From: Salinispora mooreana | GTDB lineage: Bacteria > Actinomycetota > Actinomycetes > Mycobacteriales > Micromonosporaceae | Reading direction: 5' to 3' | DNA: 64,000 nucleotides | NCBI RefSeq assembly: GCF_000379065.1 | Contig: NZ_KB900614.1 | Span: forward strand, 2,223,149-2,287,148 | Shown here: positions 17,280 to 28,326 of the stretch, in pieces | Numbering within the stretch: position 1 is the first letter of the stretch | Layout: every line of letters starts with the position of its first letter | Notes under the pieces: generated by a model | What the model saw: the letters and a program-made list of their open reading frames with translations, nothing else | Databases searched by the model: none | Told to the model about the DNA's origin: nothing | Program-made: the position numbers and the translations under genes

Positions 17280-19163
17280 TCACCGCCGCAGGGTGGCCGG
17301 GCCGAGCAGGGCCCGCAACGCGTTGAGGATCACCAGCACGTCGATGCCCTCCTGAAGGAAGGCACCGGCCACCGGCGGCAGCCGTCCGAGGGCGGCGGCG
17401 AACATGGCCAGCACGGCGAGCCCCATGCCCACCGTGGCGCTCTGTACGGCGATGCGGCGCGCGTACCGGGCGATCTCCACCGCGTCGGCCAGGCGCTCCA
17501 GCCGGTCAACGGTGAGCACCGCGTCGGCGACATCCGCCGACGCGGTGGCCCCGATGGCGCCCATCGCCACGCCGACATCCGCGGTGGCCAGGGCGGGGGC
17601 GTCGTTCACCCCGTCCCCCACCATCACCGTGACCGCCCGGTCCACCTCGGCGCGGACCCGGTCGGCCTTCTCGGCCGGTGCGCACCGGGCGAGGACGTCG
17701 TCCACCCCGACCTCTCGGGCCACCCGGCTGGCGGTGGCTGGGCGGTCACCGGTGACCATGACGATCCGGCGCAGCCCCGCCGCCCGCAGCCGGCCGACGG
17801 TACGCGACGCGTCGGACCGGACCGGGTCCGCGAGCAGGATCACGCCGAGCGGCCCCTGGTCCGCACCAACCCACACCAGCGAGTGCCCGGCCTCCTCAGC
17901 GCGGTCGCGGGCCGAGGCCGCCCACTGCGGCGGCGTGCTGTCGAGCTGCCCCACCCATAGGTCGCGGCCCTCCACCCGCCCGCGTACGCCCCGGCCCGGC
18001 TCCTCGGTCACGCCCTCCGGCTCGGCGAGGCCGAGCTCTCGCTCCCGCGCCCCCTCCACCAGGGCGGTCGCCAGCACATGTGGGGAGAGCTGCTCCACGG
18101 AGGCGGCGAGGCGCAGCACCTCGTCGGCCGTGATCCCCGGCGCCGACACCGTCTCGGCCACCTGGGGCCGGCCGGCGGTCAGGGTTCCGGTCTTGTCCAC
18201 CAGCAGGGTGCGGGCCCGGCCGAGCAGTTCGAGGGAGCCACCGTCGCGGACCAGGACACCGTGCCGGGCGGTACGGGACAGCCCGGAGACGATGGCGATC
18301 GGGGTGGCCAGCAGCAGGGGGCAGGGCGTGGCCACCACCAGGATCGCCACCGCCCGGACCAGGTCGCCGGAGACCAGCCAGCCCAGCCCGGCGAGCAGCA
18401 GGGTGAACGGAACGAAGGCGACCGCGTAGCGGTCGGCCAGTCGGACCGTCGGCGCCTTCTGCGCGGTCGCTTCCCGGGCCAGCCGCACGATCCCGGCGTA
18501 TGTGCTGGAGGCCGCGTCCGCGGTCGCCCGCAGCCCGAAGGCGGCACCCGCGTTCACCACGCCGCTGCCCACCCGGTCCCCCGGGGAACGTTGGACCAGC
18601 CGCGACTCTCCGGTCACCACCGACTCATCGAGCGTGGCCGCCGACGCGAGCTGTCCGTCAACCGGCACCACGTCGCCGGGGCCGACCAGCAGGTTGTCAC
18701 CGGCGGCAACCTGGTCTGCCGGGACCACCTCGATCGTCCCGTCCGCGGCACGTCGGCGCGCGGTTCGCGGGGCGTGCGCGAGCAGCGCGCGGAGGTCGCG
18801 GGTCGCCCGGCCCTGGGCGTACGCCTCCAGCGTCCGACCGGTGGCCACCATCACCGCGATCACCGCCCCGGCCAGGTACTCCGCCACGACGAGCGCGCCC
18901 GCCAGCGCGAGGACGGCGATAACGTCCACGCCGTACCGCCGGTGCCAGAGCTCACGCAGCATCGACCCGACGGCCGGCACCAGCGCGGCCACGGTGGCGG
19001 CGGCCCAGAGCAGGTCAGCGAGGCCGGACCGGCCGGCGAGCCGCGCTACCACGCCAGCGAGCACCAGCGCGGTCAGCCCGCTCAGCGGCGCCCAGAGCAA
19101 CCAGCCACCCGGCCCGGACCGCGCCGGCTGCTCGGGCACGCACTCCGGTTCCGCCGCCATCAC
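17280..19163 (-). CDS. P1B-type heavy-metal transporting ATPase
   Basis: A 627-residue metal-exporting ATPase. It has the actuator TGES motif, the transmembrane metal-site motif TPC-P in VVATPCPLLLATP, the phosphorylation motif DKTGTLT, an HP-type segment (SPHVLATALVEG) and the hinge GDGVNDAPAL. No N-terminal Cys-x-x-Cys metal-binding domain is present. A TPC site instead of CPC places it outside the classical Cu/Zn exporters, closer to the groups linked to Co, Ni or Fe. Metal identity is therefore uncertain. It is divergent from an Acg-like gene and shares an intergenic region containing a DosR-like box. Confidence 0.93.
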   Translation of the reverse strand: MMAAEPECVPEQPARSGPGGWLLWAPLSGLTALVLAGVVARLAGRSGLADLLWAAATVAALVPAVGSMLRELWHRRYGVDVIAVLALAGALVVAEYLAGAVIAVMVATGRTLEAYAQGRATRDLRALLAHAPRTARRRAADGTIEVVPADQVAAGDNLLVGPGDVVPVDGQLASAATLDESVVTGESRLVQRSPGDRVGSGVVNAGAAFGLRATADAASSTYAGIVRLAREATAQKAPTVRLADRYAVAFVPFTLLLAGLGWLVSGDLVRAVAILVVATPCPLLLATPIAIVSGLSRTARHGVLVRDGGSLELLGRARTLLVDKTGTLTAGRPQVAETVSAPGITADEVLRLAASVEQLSPHVLATALVEGARERELGLAEPEGVTEEPGRGVRGRVEGRDLWVGQLDSTPPQWAASARDRAEEAGHSLVWVGADQGPLGVILLADPVRSDASRTVGRLRAAGLRRIVMVTGDRPATASRVAREVGVDDVLARCAPAEKADRVRAEVDRAVTVMVGDGVNDAPALATADVGVAMGAIGATASADVADAVLTVDRLERLADAVEIARYARRIAVQSATVGMGLAVLAMFAAALGRLPPVAGAFLQEGIDVLVILNALRALLGPATLRR

Positions 19164-19287
19164 CGAAATCGTCCCAGCGAGTCGGCCTGGGTGGGCGGTG
19201 CATCACCGAACCCGCCGGGTCGGAATCGTCCCCGTGGGTCACCGAGGTGGGCAGTGCGTCACCCGGGTCGAATGGTCCGGCGGCGAC

Positions 19288-19301
19288 GGGACCTGCGCCC
19301 C
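19288..19301 (+). promoter_or_regulatory. DosR/DevR-like box c
   Basis: GGGACCTGCGCCCC matches 10 of 14 positions of the DosR core. It lies in the divergent region, 96 bases from the Acg-like start and 124 bases from the ATPase start. Confidence 0.45.
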
Positions 19302-19397
19302 ATGTGGTCGGTGGGAGAATGTCGCAGGATGGATCGGCAACCACGCCCGGGTGCCCTCCGGGTGCGGCACGATGTGTTCGAGGGAAGGGTCGAGAGC

Positions 19398-20387
19398 ATG
19401 AGCCAGACGGACCACGCGCTGACCACCGCGCTCGCGCAGGCCGCCGCGACCGCCGGTCACGCCCCCTCGGTGCACAACACCCAACCGTGGCGGTGGCAGG
19501 TCCTCCCCGACGCGCTGGAGCTGCGTGTGGTCCGTGACCGGCAGCTCACCGCCACCGACCCGGAGGGGCGGCTGCTCGTCCTGAGCTGCGGTGCGGCGCT
19601 GCACCACGCCCGGGTCGCGTTGGCCGCCGAGGGGTGGCAGACGGTGGTGGAGCGGATCCCCGACCCGGGTGACGCGGACCTGCTGGCCCGGCTCACCGGC
19701 CTGACCCGGGTGGGGACGGACCCCGAGGCGATGCACCTGGTGCAGTGCATGCGAATCCGGCACACCGACCGCCGACCGGTCGGTGACGAACCGATCACCG
19801 ACTCGGCCCTTACCGAGATCACCGAGGCGGCCACCGCCGAAGGGGTCCGGCTCCAGTTCCTCGACCGGGACCAGGTGTTGCAGCTGGCGACCGCCGCGTC
19901 TCAGGCCGACACCGTGGAGTCGGAGGACCCCCGGCTCCGCGCGGAGCTGGCGTACTGGACGAGCCGGGCCGACAGTGTCGGTCTGCCGGCGGCGGTGTTG
20001 CCGGAGTCGCCCCCACAGACCACCGTGCCCGGCCGGGACTTCGGCCGGGCCGGCACGCTGCCGGTGGGGCCCGGCCACGACCAGGCAGCCGCGTACGCGC
20101 TGCTCCACGGCGACGAGGACGAGCCCATCACCTGGCTGCGGGCCGGTGAGGCGCTGTCGGCGGGTTGGCTCACGGCGACCCGGCTGGGCGTCTCGGTGGT
20201 GCCGTTGAGCGGGGTGATCGAGGTGCCGGGGACCCGCGCGGAGCTGCGCGGGGTACTGGCCGGCATGGGACACCCGTATCTCGTGCTGCGGCTGGGCCGC
20301 GCGGATCCAACGCATGCCGGCCCGCCGCACACGCCGCGGCTCTCCGCGGGGCAGGTGGTGGACACCTCAGCGGTCCGCGAAACCTGA
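19398..20387 (+). CDS. Acg-type nitroreductase-family protein 1
   Basis: A 329-residue flavin-fold protein related to mycobacterial Acg (Rv2032) and Rv3131, members of the DosR regulon. The N-terminal HAPSVHNTQPWRW motif and the internal IRHTDRRPVGDEP segment are diagnostic. The C-terminal half keeps LRAGEALSAGWLTATRLGVSVVPLS. Acg proteins bind FMN in an occluded site and may store flavin rather than reduce nitro compounds. The ATG at 19398 was chosen because the protein aligns from there; the frame is open far upstream on the strand opposite the ATPase and that part is a shadow. Confidence 0.9.
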   Translation: MSQTDHALTTALAQAAATAGHAPSVHNTQPWRWQVLPDALELRVVRDRQLTATDPEGRLLVLSCGAALHHARVALAAEGWQTVVERIPDPGDADLLARLTGLTRVGTDPEAMHLVQCMRIRHTDRRPVGDEPITDSALTEITEAATAEGVRLQFLDRDQVLQLATAASQADTVESEDPRLRAELAYWTSRADSVGLPAAVLPESPPQTTVPGRDFGRAGTLPVGPGHDQAAAYALLHGDEDEPITWLRAGEALSAGWLTATRLGVSVVPLSGVIEVPGTRAELRGVLAGMGHPYLVLRLGRADPTHAGPPHTPRLSAGQVVDTSAVRET

Positions 20388-20417
20388 CGGGCGTGTCACG
20401 TCCCTGGCCGGCGGCGT

Positions 20418-22151
<1,734 letters not shown>

Positions 22152-22182
22152 GCCGCCAGCGGCACCGGATCCGCCCCGCGGG

Positions 22183-22821
22183 TCAGTGGGTCTTGCCGAG
22201 CAGGCGGGTGGCGAGCACGGCTGCCTGCGTCCGCCGTTCCAGGCCGAGCTTCGCCAGCATGCTGGAGACGTAGTTCTTCACGGTCTTCTCGGCGAGGAAC
22301 ATCTTGCCGGCGATCTCCCGATTGGTGAGGCCCTCTGCCACGTACTCCAGGATCCGCCGCTCCTGCTCGGTCAGGGACTTCAGCTCCCGGGGCTGCTCGA
22401 CGCCGCTGCGAATCCGCTCCAGCACCCGGGTGGTGATCGCGGGGTCGAGCAGCGACTGCCCGGCGGCCACCCGCCGCACCGCGTCCACCAGGTCGGTGCC
22501 GCGGATCTGCTTGAGCACGTAGCCGGCCGCGCCGGCCATGATCGCCGCGAAGAGCGCCTCGTCGTCCTCGTACGAGGTGAGAATCAAGCCCTTGATCGAC
22601 GAGTCCAGGGCCCGGATGTCCCGGCACACGTCGATGCCGTTGCCGTCGGGCAGCCGCGCGTCGAGGATCGCCACGTCGGGCCGGAGCGCCGGGATGCGGC
22701 GGGCCGCCTCCTGCGCCAGGCCGGACTCGCCGACGACCTCGATGTCGCCGCTGGCCGTGAGCAGGTCGGCAAGGCCACGACGGACGACTTCATGGTCGTC
22801 GAGTAGGTACACGCGGATCAT
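22183..22821 (-). CDS. devR: DevR/DosR-like NarL-family response regulator
   Basis: A 212-residue regulator. The receiver domain has the DDHE acidic cluster at residues 8-11, phospho-acceptor Asp54 in AILDARLPDGNG, and conserved Ser/Thr and Lys (LTSYEDD, YVLKQ). The LuxR-type HTH is at the C-terminus (LTEQERRILEYVAEGLTNREIA). The KQIRG segment after the receiver and the AEKTVKNYVSSMLAKLG recognition helix are strikingly like DosR. It converges on the DevS-like kinase with about 30 bp between stops. Its promoter carries the best DosR-like box in the region, which suggests autoregulation. Confidence 0.95.
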   Translation of the reverse strand: MIRVYLLDDHEVVRRGLADLLTASGDIEVVGESGLAQEAARRIPALRPDVAILDARLPDGNGIDVCRDIRALDSSIKGLILTSYEDDEALFAAIMAGAAGYVLKQIRGTDLVDAVRRVAAGQSLLDPAITTRVLERIRSGVEQPRELKSLTEQERRILEYVAEGLTNREIAGKMFLAEKTVKNYVSSMLAKLGLERRTQAAVLATRLLGKTH

Positions 22822-22856
22822 CCCTTGTTTCTACCCTGCTGGCGGCTGTTCCGCAG

Positions 22857-22870
22857 GGGTCGAAGGTCCC
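22857..22870 (-). promoter_or_regulatory. DosR/DevR-like box d (autoregulatory)
   Basis: On the minus strand GGGACCTTCGACCC matches 11 of 14 positions of the DosR core. It lies 35 bases ahead of the devR ATG. Confidence 0.5.
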
Positions 22871-23009
22871 GACCCGCCCCGGCCGGGCATCCCGCTCGGT
22901 GTTTCTCCCTCGACAAGGGCCGATAAGCGCGACAATACGGACATCACCGGTTGACGGCGCGGGTGCCGGAAGCGCCGATTCGGGGCAGGACAGTCGGTCC
23001 CGCAGGGAA

Positions 23010-23023
23010 GGGACATCCGGCCC
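23010..23023 (+). promoter_or_regulatory. DosR/DevR-like box e
   Basis: GGGACATCCGGCCC matches 10 of 14 positions of the DosR core, 74 bases ahead of the second Acg-like start. Confidence 0.45.
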
Positions 23024-23097
23024 TGGGCCCCCAGGCTCCGCGTGGGAGACGGTGGAAGGAGCAGCAGACGTGGCGCGCCAACGGAGGGAGCGACACC

Positions 23098-24072
23098 ATG
23101 GACGCTTACTACACCGTAACGCAGCTACGTGCCGCCGCGACCGACGGCGTCCGCGCCCCGTCGCTGCACAACACCCAGCCGTGGCGGTTCCGCCTGCGCG
23201 ACGGGGGGATCGAGGTGCTGGTTGACCCGTCCCGACGGCTGCCCGCCACCGACCCGAACGGCTGGGGTCTCCGCATCGCCGCCGGGGCAGCGCTGTTCAA
23301 CCTGCGGCTCGCCCTGGCCGTGGCGGAGACGCCAGCGGTCGTACGGCTGCGCCCGTATCCGGCCGAGCCTGACGTGGTGGCCCGGCTGGTCCCGGACGCG
23401 CCGCGCCGCGCCACCCCGATCGAGCAGGCCCTCCACGCGGCGATCCCCCGCCGGTTCAGCAACCGCGCACCCTTCCAGCCCGACCCGGTGCCCGCCGACG
23501 CCCGGTGGCGGCTCGCCGAGGCGTCCCGGGCCGAGGAGTGCTGGCTGGAGCTGCTGGTCGGCACAAGCGCGGTGAACGCGTTCGCGGAGATCGCCCGGGG
23601 CGCCCACCGGGTGCTGGAGCGCAACCCGTCATACCGCGCCGAGCGGGAGAAGTGGGTCCACCACGACGAGGCCCCCGACGGGGTGCCCGCTGCCGCCGGC
23701 GGTCCGCCGTTCGAGCCGCAGGATCTGCTGCCCGCGCGCGCCTTCGGCGGCCGGGAACGCGCCCCCGGCCGCGACTTCGAACCGGAGCCCCTCGTCGCGG
23801 TGCTCGGCGGCCCCGGCAACACCGCCGTTGACCAGGTCATCGCCGGCCAGGCCCTACAACGCACGCTGCTCACCGCCACCGACGCCGGGCTCTCCGTGTC
23901 GATGCTGTCCCAACCCATCGAGGTACCAACCGCCCGTGAGCAGCTTCGGCTCTCGCTGGGCCGCTACGGCACCCCGCAGATGGTGATGCGGGTCGGGTAC
24001 GGCCAACCCGGCTGGCCCACGCCCCGCCGCGACGTTGACGAGGTACTCGACCTGACCGTCCCGCAGCTCTGA
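23098..24072 (+). CDS. Acg-type nitroreductase-family protein 2
   Basis: A 324-residue paralogue of the protein at 19398, sharing the APSLHNTQPWRF motif, the RFSNRAPFQPDPV segment and the C-terminal LTATDAGLSVSMLSQPIEV region. The ATG at 23098 has a strong GGAGGGAG site. Two Acg-like proteins flanking a DevSR pair mirrors the mycobacterial pattern, where Rv3131 lies directly beside devRS (Rv3133c-Rv3132c). It is divergent from devR; each promoter has its own candidate box. FMN binding or flavin storage is the likely biochemical role. Confidence 0.91.
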   Translation: MDAYYTVTQLRAAATDGVRAPSLHNTQPWRFRLRDGGIEVLVDPSRRLPATDPNGWGLRIAAGAALFNLRLALAVAETPAVVRLRPYPAEPDVVARLVPDAPRRATPIEQALHAAIPRRFSNRAPFQPDPVPADARWRLAEASRAEECWLELLVGTSAVNAFAEIARGAHRVLERNPSYRAEREKWVHHDEAPDGVPAAAGGPPFEPQDLLPARAFGGRERAPGRDFEPEPLVAVLGGPGNTAVDQVIAGQALQRTLLTATDAGLSVSMLSQPIEVPTAREQLRLSLGRYGTPQMVMRVGYGQPGWPTPRRDVDEVLDLTVPQL

Positions 24073-24098
24073 CCGTCCGGCCGCCTCCGACGCACCAG

Positions 24099-25091
24099 TC
24101 AGCTCCCGGCCGAGAGTAAACCCGCCTCCCGGGCCGGCTCCAGGCCCACCGGGGCACGTTGCGGACGGCCCGCGCGGGGCGGCACCGCGCCGACCGCCCG
24201 CAGCCAGGACCAGGTGTCGGCCACGGTCTCGGCCACCGGGCGGCACACCAGCCCGGCAGCGTACGCGGCCCGCACGTCGCGCTCCTGCAACCAGCGGTAC
24301 GGGTGCCCGGCCGGAATCCAGATCGGCAGGTCGTTCCAGGGCACCACGCCCGCCGCCAGAATTCGCTCCGGTTCGGTCCAGCGCAGGCGGGCATCAGCCC
24401 CCGTCGCCGTCACGCAGGCGGCGAGCAACTCCCCCATCGTCGCGTGCCCGGTACGGCTGACCACGTTGAAGGTCCCACCGGGCACCTTCGGGTCGAGCAG
24501 GAACGCCGCCAGGTCGCGGACGTCGACGTACTGCAGGGCGAGGTCGGCCGGGCCGGGTGCCAGCACGGCACCGCCGCGGGCGATCCGCCGCAGCCACCAC
24601 GGCAACCGCCCGATGTCCTCACCCGGCCCGAGGATCAGGCCGGCCCGGGCGATCAGTGCCCGCTCGCCGTAGACCTCCCGGACCGCCCGCTCGGCACCGG
24701 CCTTGTTGGCCGGGTAGTCGCCCTCGACGGCGTCGGGCGCGGCGTCGACCACCGGAGCGTCCTCCGCCGACCCCAACGCCACCGGCTCGGCGTAGACCGA
24801 GCCGCTGGAGACGTAGCCGTAGCGTCCGACCTGCCCGGCCAGCGCCCGTGCCGATTCCCCGGCGGCCCGGGGCGCCCCGTCCCAGGTGTCGACGACCAGA
24901 TCCCACTCGTGGCCGGTGAGCGCGGCCAGCCCGCCCGGTGCGGTCCGGTCGCCCCGGAGCCGCCGCACACCGGTCGGCGTCGTCCCGTGGCGGCCCCGGT
25001 TGAAGACCGTCACCTCCCACTCCCGGCGCAGCCCCGCACCGACCACCGCCCCGCCGACAAATCCCGTACCACCGAGCACCAGCAGTCTCAT
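24099..25091 (-). CDS. NAD-dependent epimerase/dehydratase-family protein
   Basis: A 330-residue short-chain dehydrogenase/reductase of the extended type. The N-terminal nucleotide-binding motif is GGTGFVGG at residues 7-14, the start MRLLVLGG at 25091 being the first supported Met. The catalytic Tyr/Lys pair appears in degenerate form (YGYVSSGSVYAE, then DYPANKAGAE). Overall it resembles the actinobacterial reductases annotated as CSP41-like or isoflavone-reductase-like. The substrate is unknown. The gene ends 26 bases from the convergent Acg-like gene; whether it belongs to the dormancy module is unclear. Confidence 0.88.
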   Translation of the reverse strand: MRLLVLGGTGFVGGAVVGAGLRREWEVTVFNRGRHGTTPTGVRRLRGDRTAPGGLAALTGHEWDLVVDTWDGAPRAAGESARALAGQVGRYGYVSSGSVYAEPVALGSAEDAPVVDAAPDAVEGDYPANKAGAERAVREVYGERALIARAGLILGPGEDIGRLPWWLRRIARGGAVLAPGPADLALQYVDVRDLAAFLLDPKVPGGTFNVVSRTGHATMGELLAACVTATGADARLRWTEPERILAAGVVPWNDLPIWIPAGHPYRWLQERDVRAAYAAGLVCRPVAETVADTWSWLRAVGAVPPRAGRPQRAPVGLEPAREAGLLSAGS

Positions 25092-25208
25092 GTCTCCACC
25101 GTGCCGGCCCGCGAAGGCTGCGCCTACCGGGTTCTGCCGCCAGCAGTTCCGCTGACGGCAGAAGAGCGTTCGGGCTCCCGGGACGCGCACCCGGCGGGGT
25201 CCGTGATG

Positions 25209-27296
25209 TCAGGTGGCGTGGACGCCGACCTCCTTCAGCGAATAGCCCCAGTCGGTTCCGCGCTCCTGACCCTGGATGCGGACGTAGCGCGCCGACGTTG
25301 GGTCGAAGATCGCCGTGTCCAGACCACCGTCGCCATCCGATATGGAGGACACGGTCTGCCAGGAGCTGCCGTCGGCGCTCACCTCGATCCGGTACGCCCG
25401 GGCATACTCACCCGCCCACTCCAGGGTGACCCGTCGAATCTGCTGCGCCGAGCCGAGATCCAGTCGCAGCCACTGGTCGTCACTCCACCAGCTCGCCCAG
25501 CGGGTCGTCAGGTCGCCGTCCACGGCTCGGCGGGGGGCGTAGGTGGTGAACGGCTGCCACGCGGTCGAGCTGGCCGAGGCGGACGCCCCGGCGGCGAGGT
25601 TGACGCCGGGCGCGTGGCCCTCCGTGGCGCCCCACATGCCGAGGTACGACTCGGCGCCGCGCAGCAGGTCGTCCACCACCGCCTGGCCGCCCAGGACCCG
25701 GATCTCCTCCACCCAGTCCGGCACCAGCCCGTAGTGGGGTGCACCGTCAACGTTGATGTCCCAGGTCCGATCACCGGTGATCTGCCGATCGAGGACGGCA
25801 CCGCCGTCCGCGGACTGATACGGATACTGGACCGGGTTCGGGGTGTCCGCGCCCCGGGGGCCGGGCCAGCTACCGAAGCCGTTCATGTCGGTGCCGAAGC
25901 CGTACCCGACGCCGTAGCTGTCGCGCAGCTCCTTCGTCCGAGCCGCGTCCGCGATGAACCGCTCGGCGCCGTGCATGTACTGCGTGATGAACCCGCCGAG
26001 CTGGTAGACCCGCTCGCTCCAGATCAGGTCCATCCAGCTGTGCGACGAGACCACACCGGGGTACGAGACGGACTCGAGGATGTCCAGCGCCCGGCCGGTG
26101 GCCTTGACGCTCATGTGGTCGATCTCCACCAGCATGTTGCGGTCCATCATGCCCCGCAGGGCGTACTCGCCGAGGCTGGTCAGCCCGCGAACGTTGCACC
26201 GCGCGTCCGACGAGTACGACGGAATCTCCACATCGGATGGCAGTAGATCCCCCAGCCCGGACAGGTCTCCGGAGGCGATCGGGTTGTCCTGCTGCGGCCC
26301 CCGGCACTGCTCCGTCGTCCAGAAGGTGCCGGTGGACAGGAACTGCCCGGCGTTGACCGCGATCCCGGTGGTCCCGGAGTCGAATCGCACCCCACAGAGC
26401 GCGTTGTCGAACTTGTGGCACAGGAACAGGCTGCGTACGCCGAGATCGTGCAGCTCGTCGAGCCCGCGATCGATGTCCTCCTCGTCGCACTGGGCGATGT
26501 CCAGGATCTGTTTACAGCCGAACGGCTCGGAGGTTTCCACCCCCAGGACGACGGCGAGCCTGCCCTGCTGGATGACCTCGCGGGCCTGGTCGCTGTCGGT
26601 GACGACGCGGAACCATCCTTCGCCCGCTCCGCCGAACATCTGGTCGATGTAGTCCTGCATCTCGTACGTCTTGGCGGCCTGGAGCCGGATCGAGGTCATC
26701 TCGTCGCAGCTACGGTCCTTGAAGAAGTAGACCGAGCAGATCACCCCGTTGGTGACCAGGTGGTTGACCATGACCCGCTGACCACCGCGCCAGGCCCGCT
26801 CGATCCAGGCGTAGTAGTTCTGCTGGTGGGTCTGCGAGTCGTGGGCCGGCCAGTCCGCGAACGTCGGCCAGCCGTCGGGGTCGTGCCGGCCGTCACCACC
26901 GTTGGTGAGGAAGTCGAACAGGGCCAGGGAGCCGTCGGGGTAGTGCTCCGGGCAGTCCTTGAGGGCGTCGGCGATGCCCGCGTCGGAGAAGGGCTTGCCG
27001 CAGAGGAGCCGCCCACCGAAGGCCTCGTTGGACATGATGTGGTTGTGCGCGTCCACGAAACCGCGCACCTGACCCTGCGCGTCGGTGCCGGTGAACGGCG
27101 CTCCGGTCACACCGATCGCGGAGTCGGGTGCCGGCCGGGCGGTCGGCGTCCACCAGTCGGACTCCGCTGCCGCACCGGGTGCCGCCGTGCTGAGTAGCAG
27201 CGCGGTCACGGCGAGCAGGACGGTCGCCACCACCGATCGCCGGCGGACCGCCCGGCTCCCCACCGCAGATCGCCGACGGGTCGCTCGGCTCGCCAT
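25209..27296 (-). CDS. Secreted amidohydrolase-like protein with C-terminal discoidin domain
   Basis: A 695-residue exported protein. It has a basic Arg-rich N-terminus and a signal helix (about 20-46), a metal-dependent hydrolase (TIM-barrel) catalytic region with DAHNHIMSNEA near residue 80, an EIDHMSVKATG segment, an SSHSWMD segment and a GTDMNGFGSW segment, and an F5/8 type C (discoidin) domain at about 560-695. Discoidin domains bind carbohydrate or lipid surfaces. Dipeptidase, deacetylase or lactonase activities are all possible. The ATG at 27296 overlaps the upstream stop as TGATG, so it is coupled to the secreted protein at 27296-27937. Confidence 0.85.
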   Translation of the reverse strand: MASRATRRRSAVGSRAVRRRSVVATVLLAVTALLLSTAAPGAAAESDWWTPTARPAPDSAIGVTGAPFTGTDAQGQVRGFVDAHNHIMSNEAFGGRLLCGKPFSDAGIADALKDCPEHYPDGSLALFDFLTNGGDGRHDPDGWPTFADWPAHDSQTHQQNYYAWIERAWRGGQRVMVNHLVTNGVICSVYFFKDRSCDEMTSIRLQAAKTYEMQDYIDQMFGGAGEGWFRVVTDSDQAREVIQQGRLAVVLGVETSEPFGCKQILDIAQCDEEDIDRGLDELHDLGVRSLFLCHKFDNALCGVRFDSGTTGIAVNAGQFLSTGTFWTTEQCRGPQQDNPIASGDLSGLGDLLPSDVEIPSYSSDARCNVRGLTSLGEYALRGMMDRNMLVEIDHMSVKATGRALDILESVSYPGVVSSHSWMDLIWSERVYQLGGFITQYMHGAERFIADAARTKELRDSYGVGYGFGTDMNGFGSWPGPRGADTPNPVQYPYQSADGGAVLDRQITGDRTWDINVDGAPHYGLVPDWVEEIRVLGGQAVVDDLLRGAESYLGMWGATEGHAPGVNLAAGASASASSTAWQPFTTYAPRRAVDGDLTTRWASWWSDDQWLRLDLGSAQQIRRVTLEWAGEYARAYRIEVSADGSSWQTVSSISDGDGGLDTAIFDPTSARYVRIQGQERGTDWGYSLKEVGVHAT

Positions 27297-27937
27297 CAGA
27301 GTACCGTCGTGGAGCTGAGCACCGGACTGGGCGAGGGATAGCACGACGTCGGGACATCGGCGACGAAGAGGAGGATCGGCACTCGCGCGGTGAAGGTGAG
27401 GCCAGGATCACCGTAGCTACTGCCCGCGACCATCGTCTCGACGGTCGTGCCGGCGGCACCGGCGGTCATGGTCAGCGTCAGCACGGGTGGGGTGAAGGTG
27501 TTCCCGCCGTCGATCGGTCCGGGGACCGTCACGACGACCCTGCCGTTGGCGACGTGCACGGTGGGCGGTGCGCTTCCCAACCCGGAACCGCCGGAGATCT
27601 GCTGTCCGGTCAGGGTCGCGTTCGCCGGAACGGGCACCGACAGTTGGAGGTCCTTGATCTGCCGCACCGTGTATCCGTTCACGGAGCTGGGCACGGTGAG
27701 CGGTGTGGGGGCGAGTTCGACGGTGAAGGAGGCACCGGCGGCGACCGAGGCGGGGGCGACCGCGTCGACGCCGGCCGCCAGGTCGAAGATCTGTGGCGAG
27801 ACGATGGGCGGCCGGGCCTGGCAGGCGAAGTTGACGTCGGTGTCGGCAGCCGCCACGGGTGACACGTGGAGCACGGCGAGGGCCAGGCCAACGCCGACCG
27901 CTACCAGTGGCCGCAGCCGTCGGGACAGGACAGACAT
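27296..27937 (-). CDS. Secreted protein of unknown function
   Basis: A 213-residue exported protein with a clear signal peptide (hydrophobic core about 10-29, AAA-D cleavage region). The mature part is beta-rich, with repeated T/V/P-rich strands and only two Cys (residues 39 and about 200) that may pair. I do not recognise the fold with certainty; it recalls the beta-sandwich proteins found next to secreted hydrolases in actinomycetes. It is the first gene of an overlapping pair with the discoidin-bearing hydrolase, implying joint secretion and perhaps complex formation. Confidence 0.8.
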   Translation of the reverse strand: MSVLSRRLRPLVAVGVGLALAVLHVSPVAAADTDVNFACQARPPIVSPQIFDLAAGVDAVAPASVAAGASFTVELAPTPLTVPSSVNGYTVRQIKDLQLSVPVPANATLTGQQISGGSGLGSAPPTVHVANGRVVVTVPGPIDGGNTFTPPVLTLTMTAGAAGTTVETMVAGSSYGDPGLTFTARVPILLFVADVPTSCYPSPSPVLSSTTVL

Positions 27938-28275
27938 CGTTCCTCCAAGGCAGATGTCGGATCGGTGTGGGCAACACCGGCCAGCCGATTGCCATGGCCT
28001 TCCCGAAGGGTGGTGGTGTCGAGGTGGGGCGGAGCTGTCGATGGCGGTGGGCCGTAGCAGGCAAGTCTCCCGGCGCTGCCCAGCCGGGTGTCCGCGAGAT
28101 TACGGATATCCGCCGGGCGAGTCGGCGCCGAACGACGGACTGTTTCAACATTGATAAGCATCTATTAATAGCCGAAGTGACCCGACATGTCGATCAGCAC
28201 GACAGAAAGGCCGAACGACCCCCACATCCAGGTAGATCACCGGGATAAGCCCGATACATCCCTTGAGGCGGTTCA
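27938..28275. other. Intergenic region with AT-rich patch
   Basis: About 340 bp between the secreted-protein operon and the tRNA cluster. It contains an unusually AT-rich stretch (about 28140-28170) that may hold the promoter of the minus-strand secreted-protein operon. No gene, integrase remnant or attachment-site repeat was seen. Confidence 0.5.
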
Positions 28276-28302
28276 AGAATAATAAACAGCCATCTATGGC
28301 TG
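28276..28302 (-). terminator. Intrinsic terminator of the tRNA cluster
   Basis: On the minus strand the perfect palindrome CAGCCATAGATGGCTG (28302-28287) is followed by TTTATTATTCTT. It lies 24 bases beyond the last tRNA-Val. Confidence 0.75.
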
Positions 28303-28326
28303 GACATCCTGTTCCAGTGTCACGAG

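Noticed and set aside
18078..19397. Long open frame running into the Acg-like gene from upstream
   Set aside because: It is antisense to the metal ATPase and shows no family features; the real protein starts at 19398.
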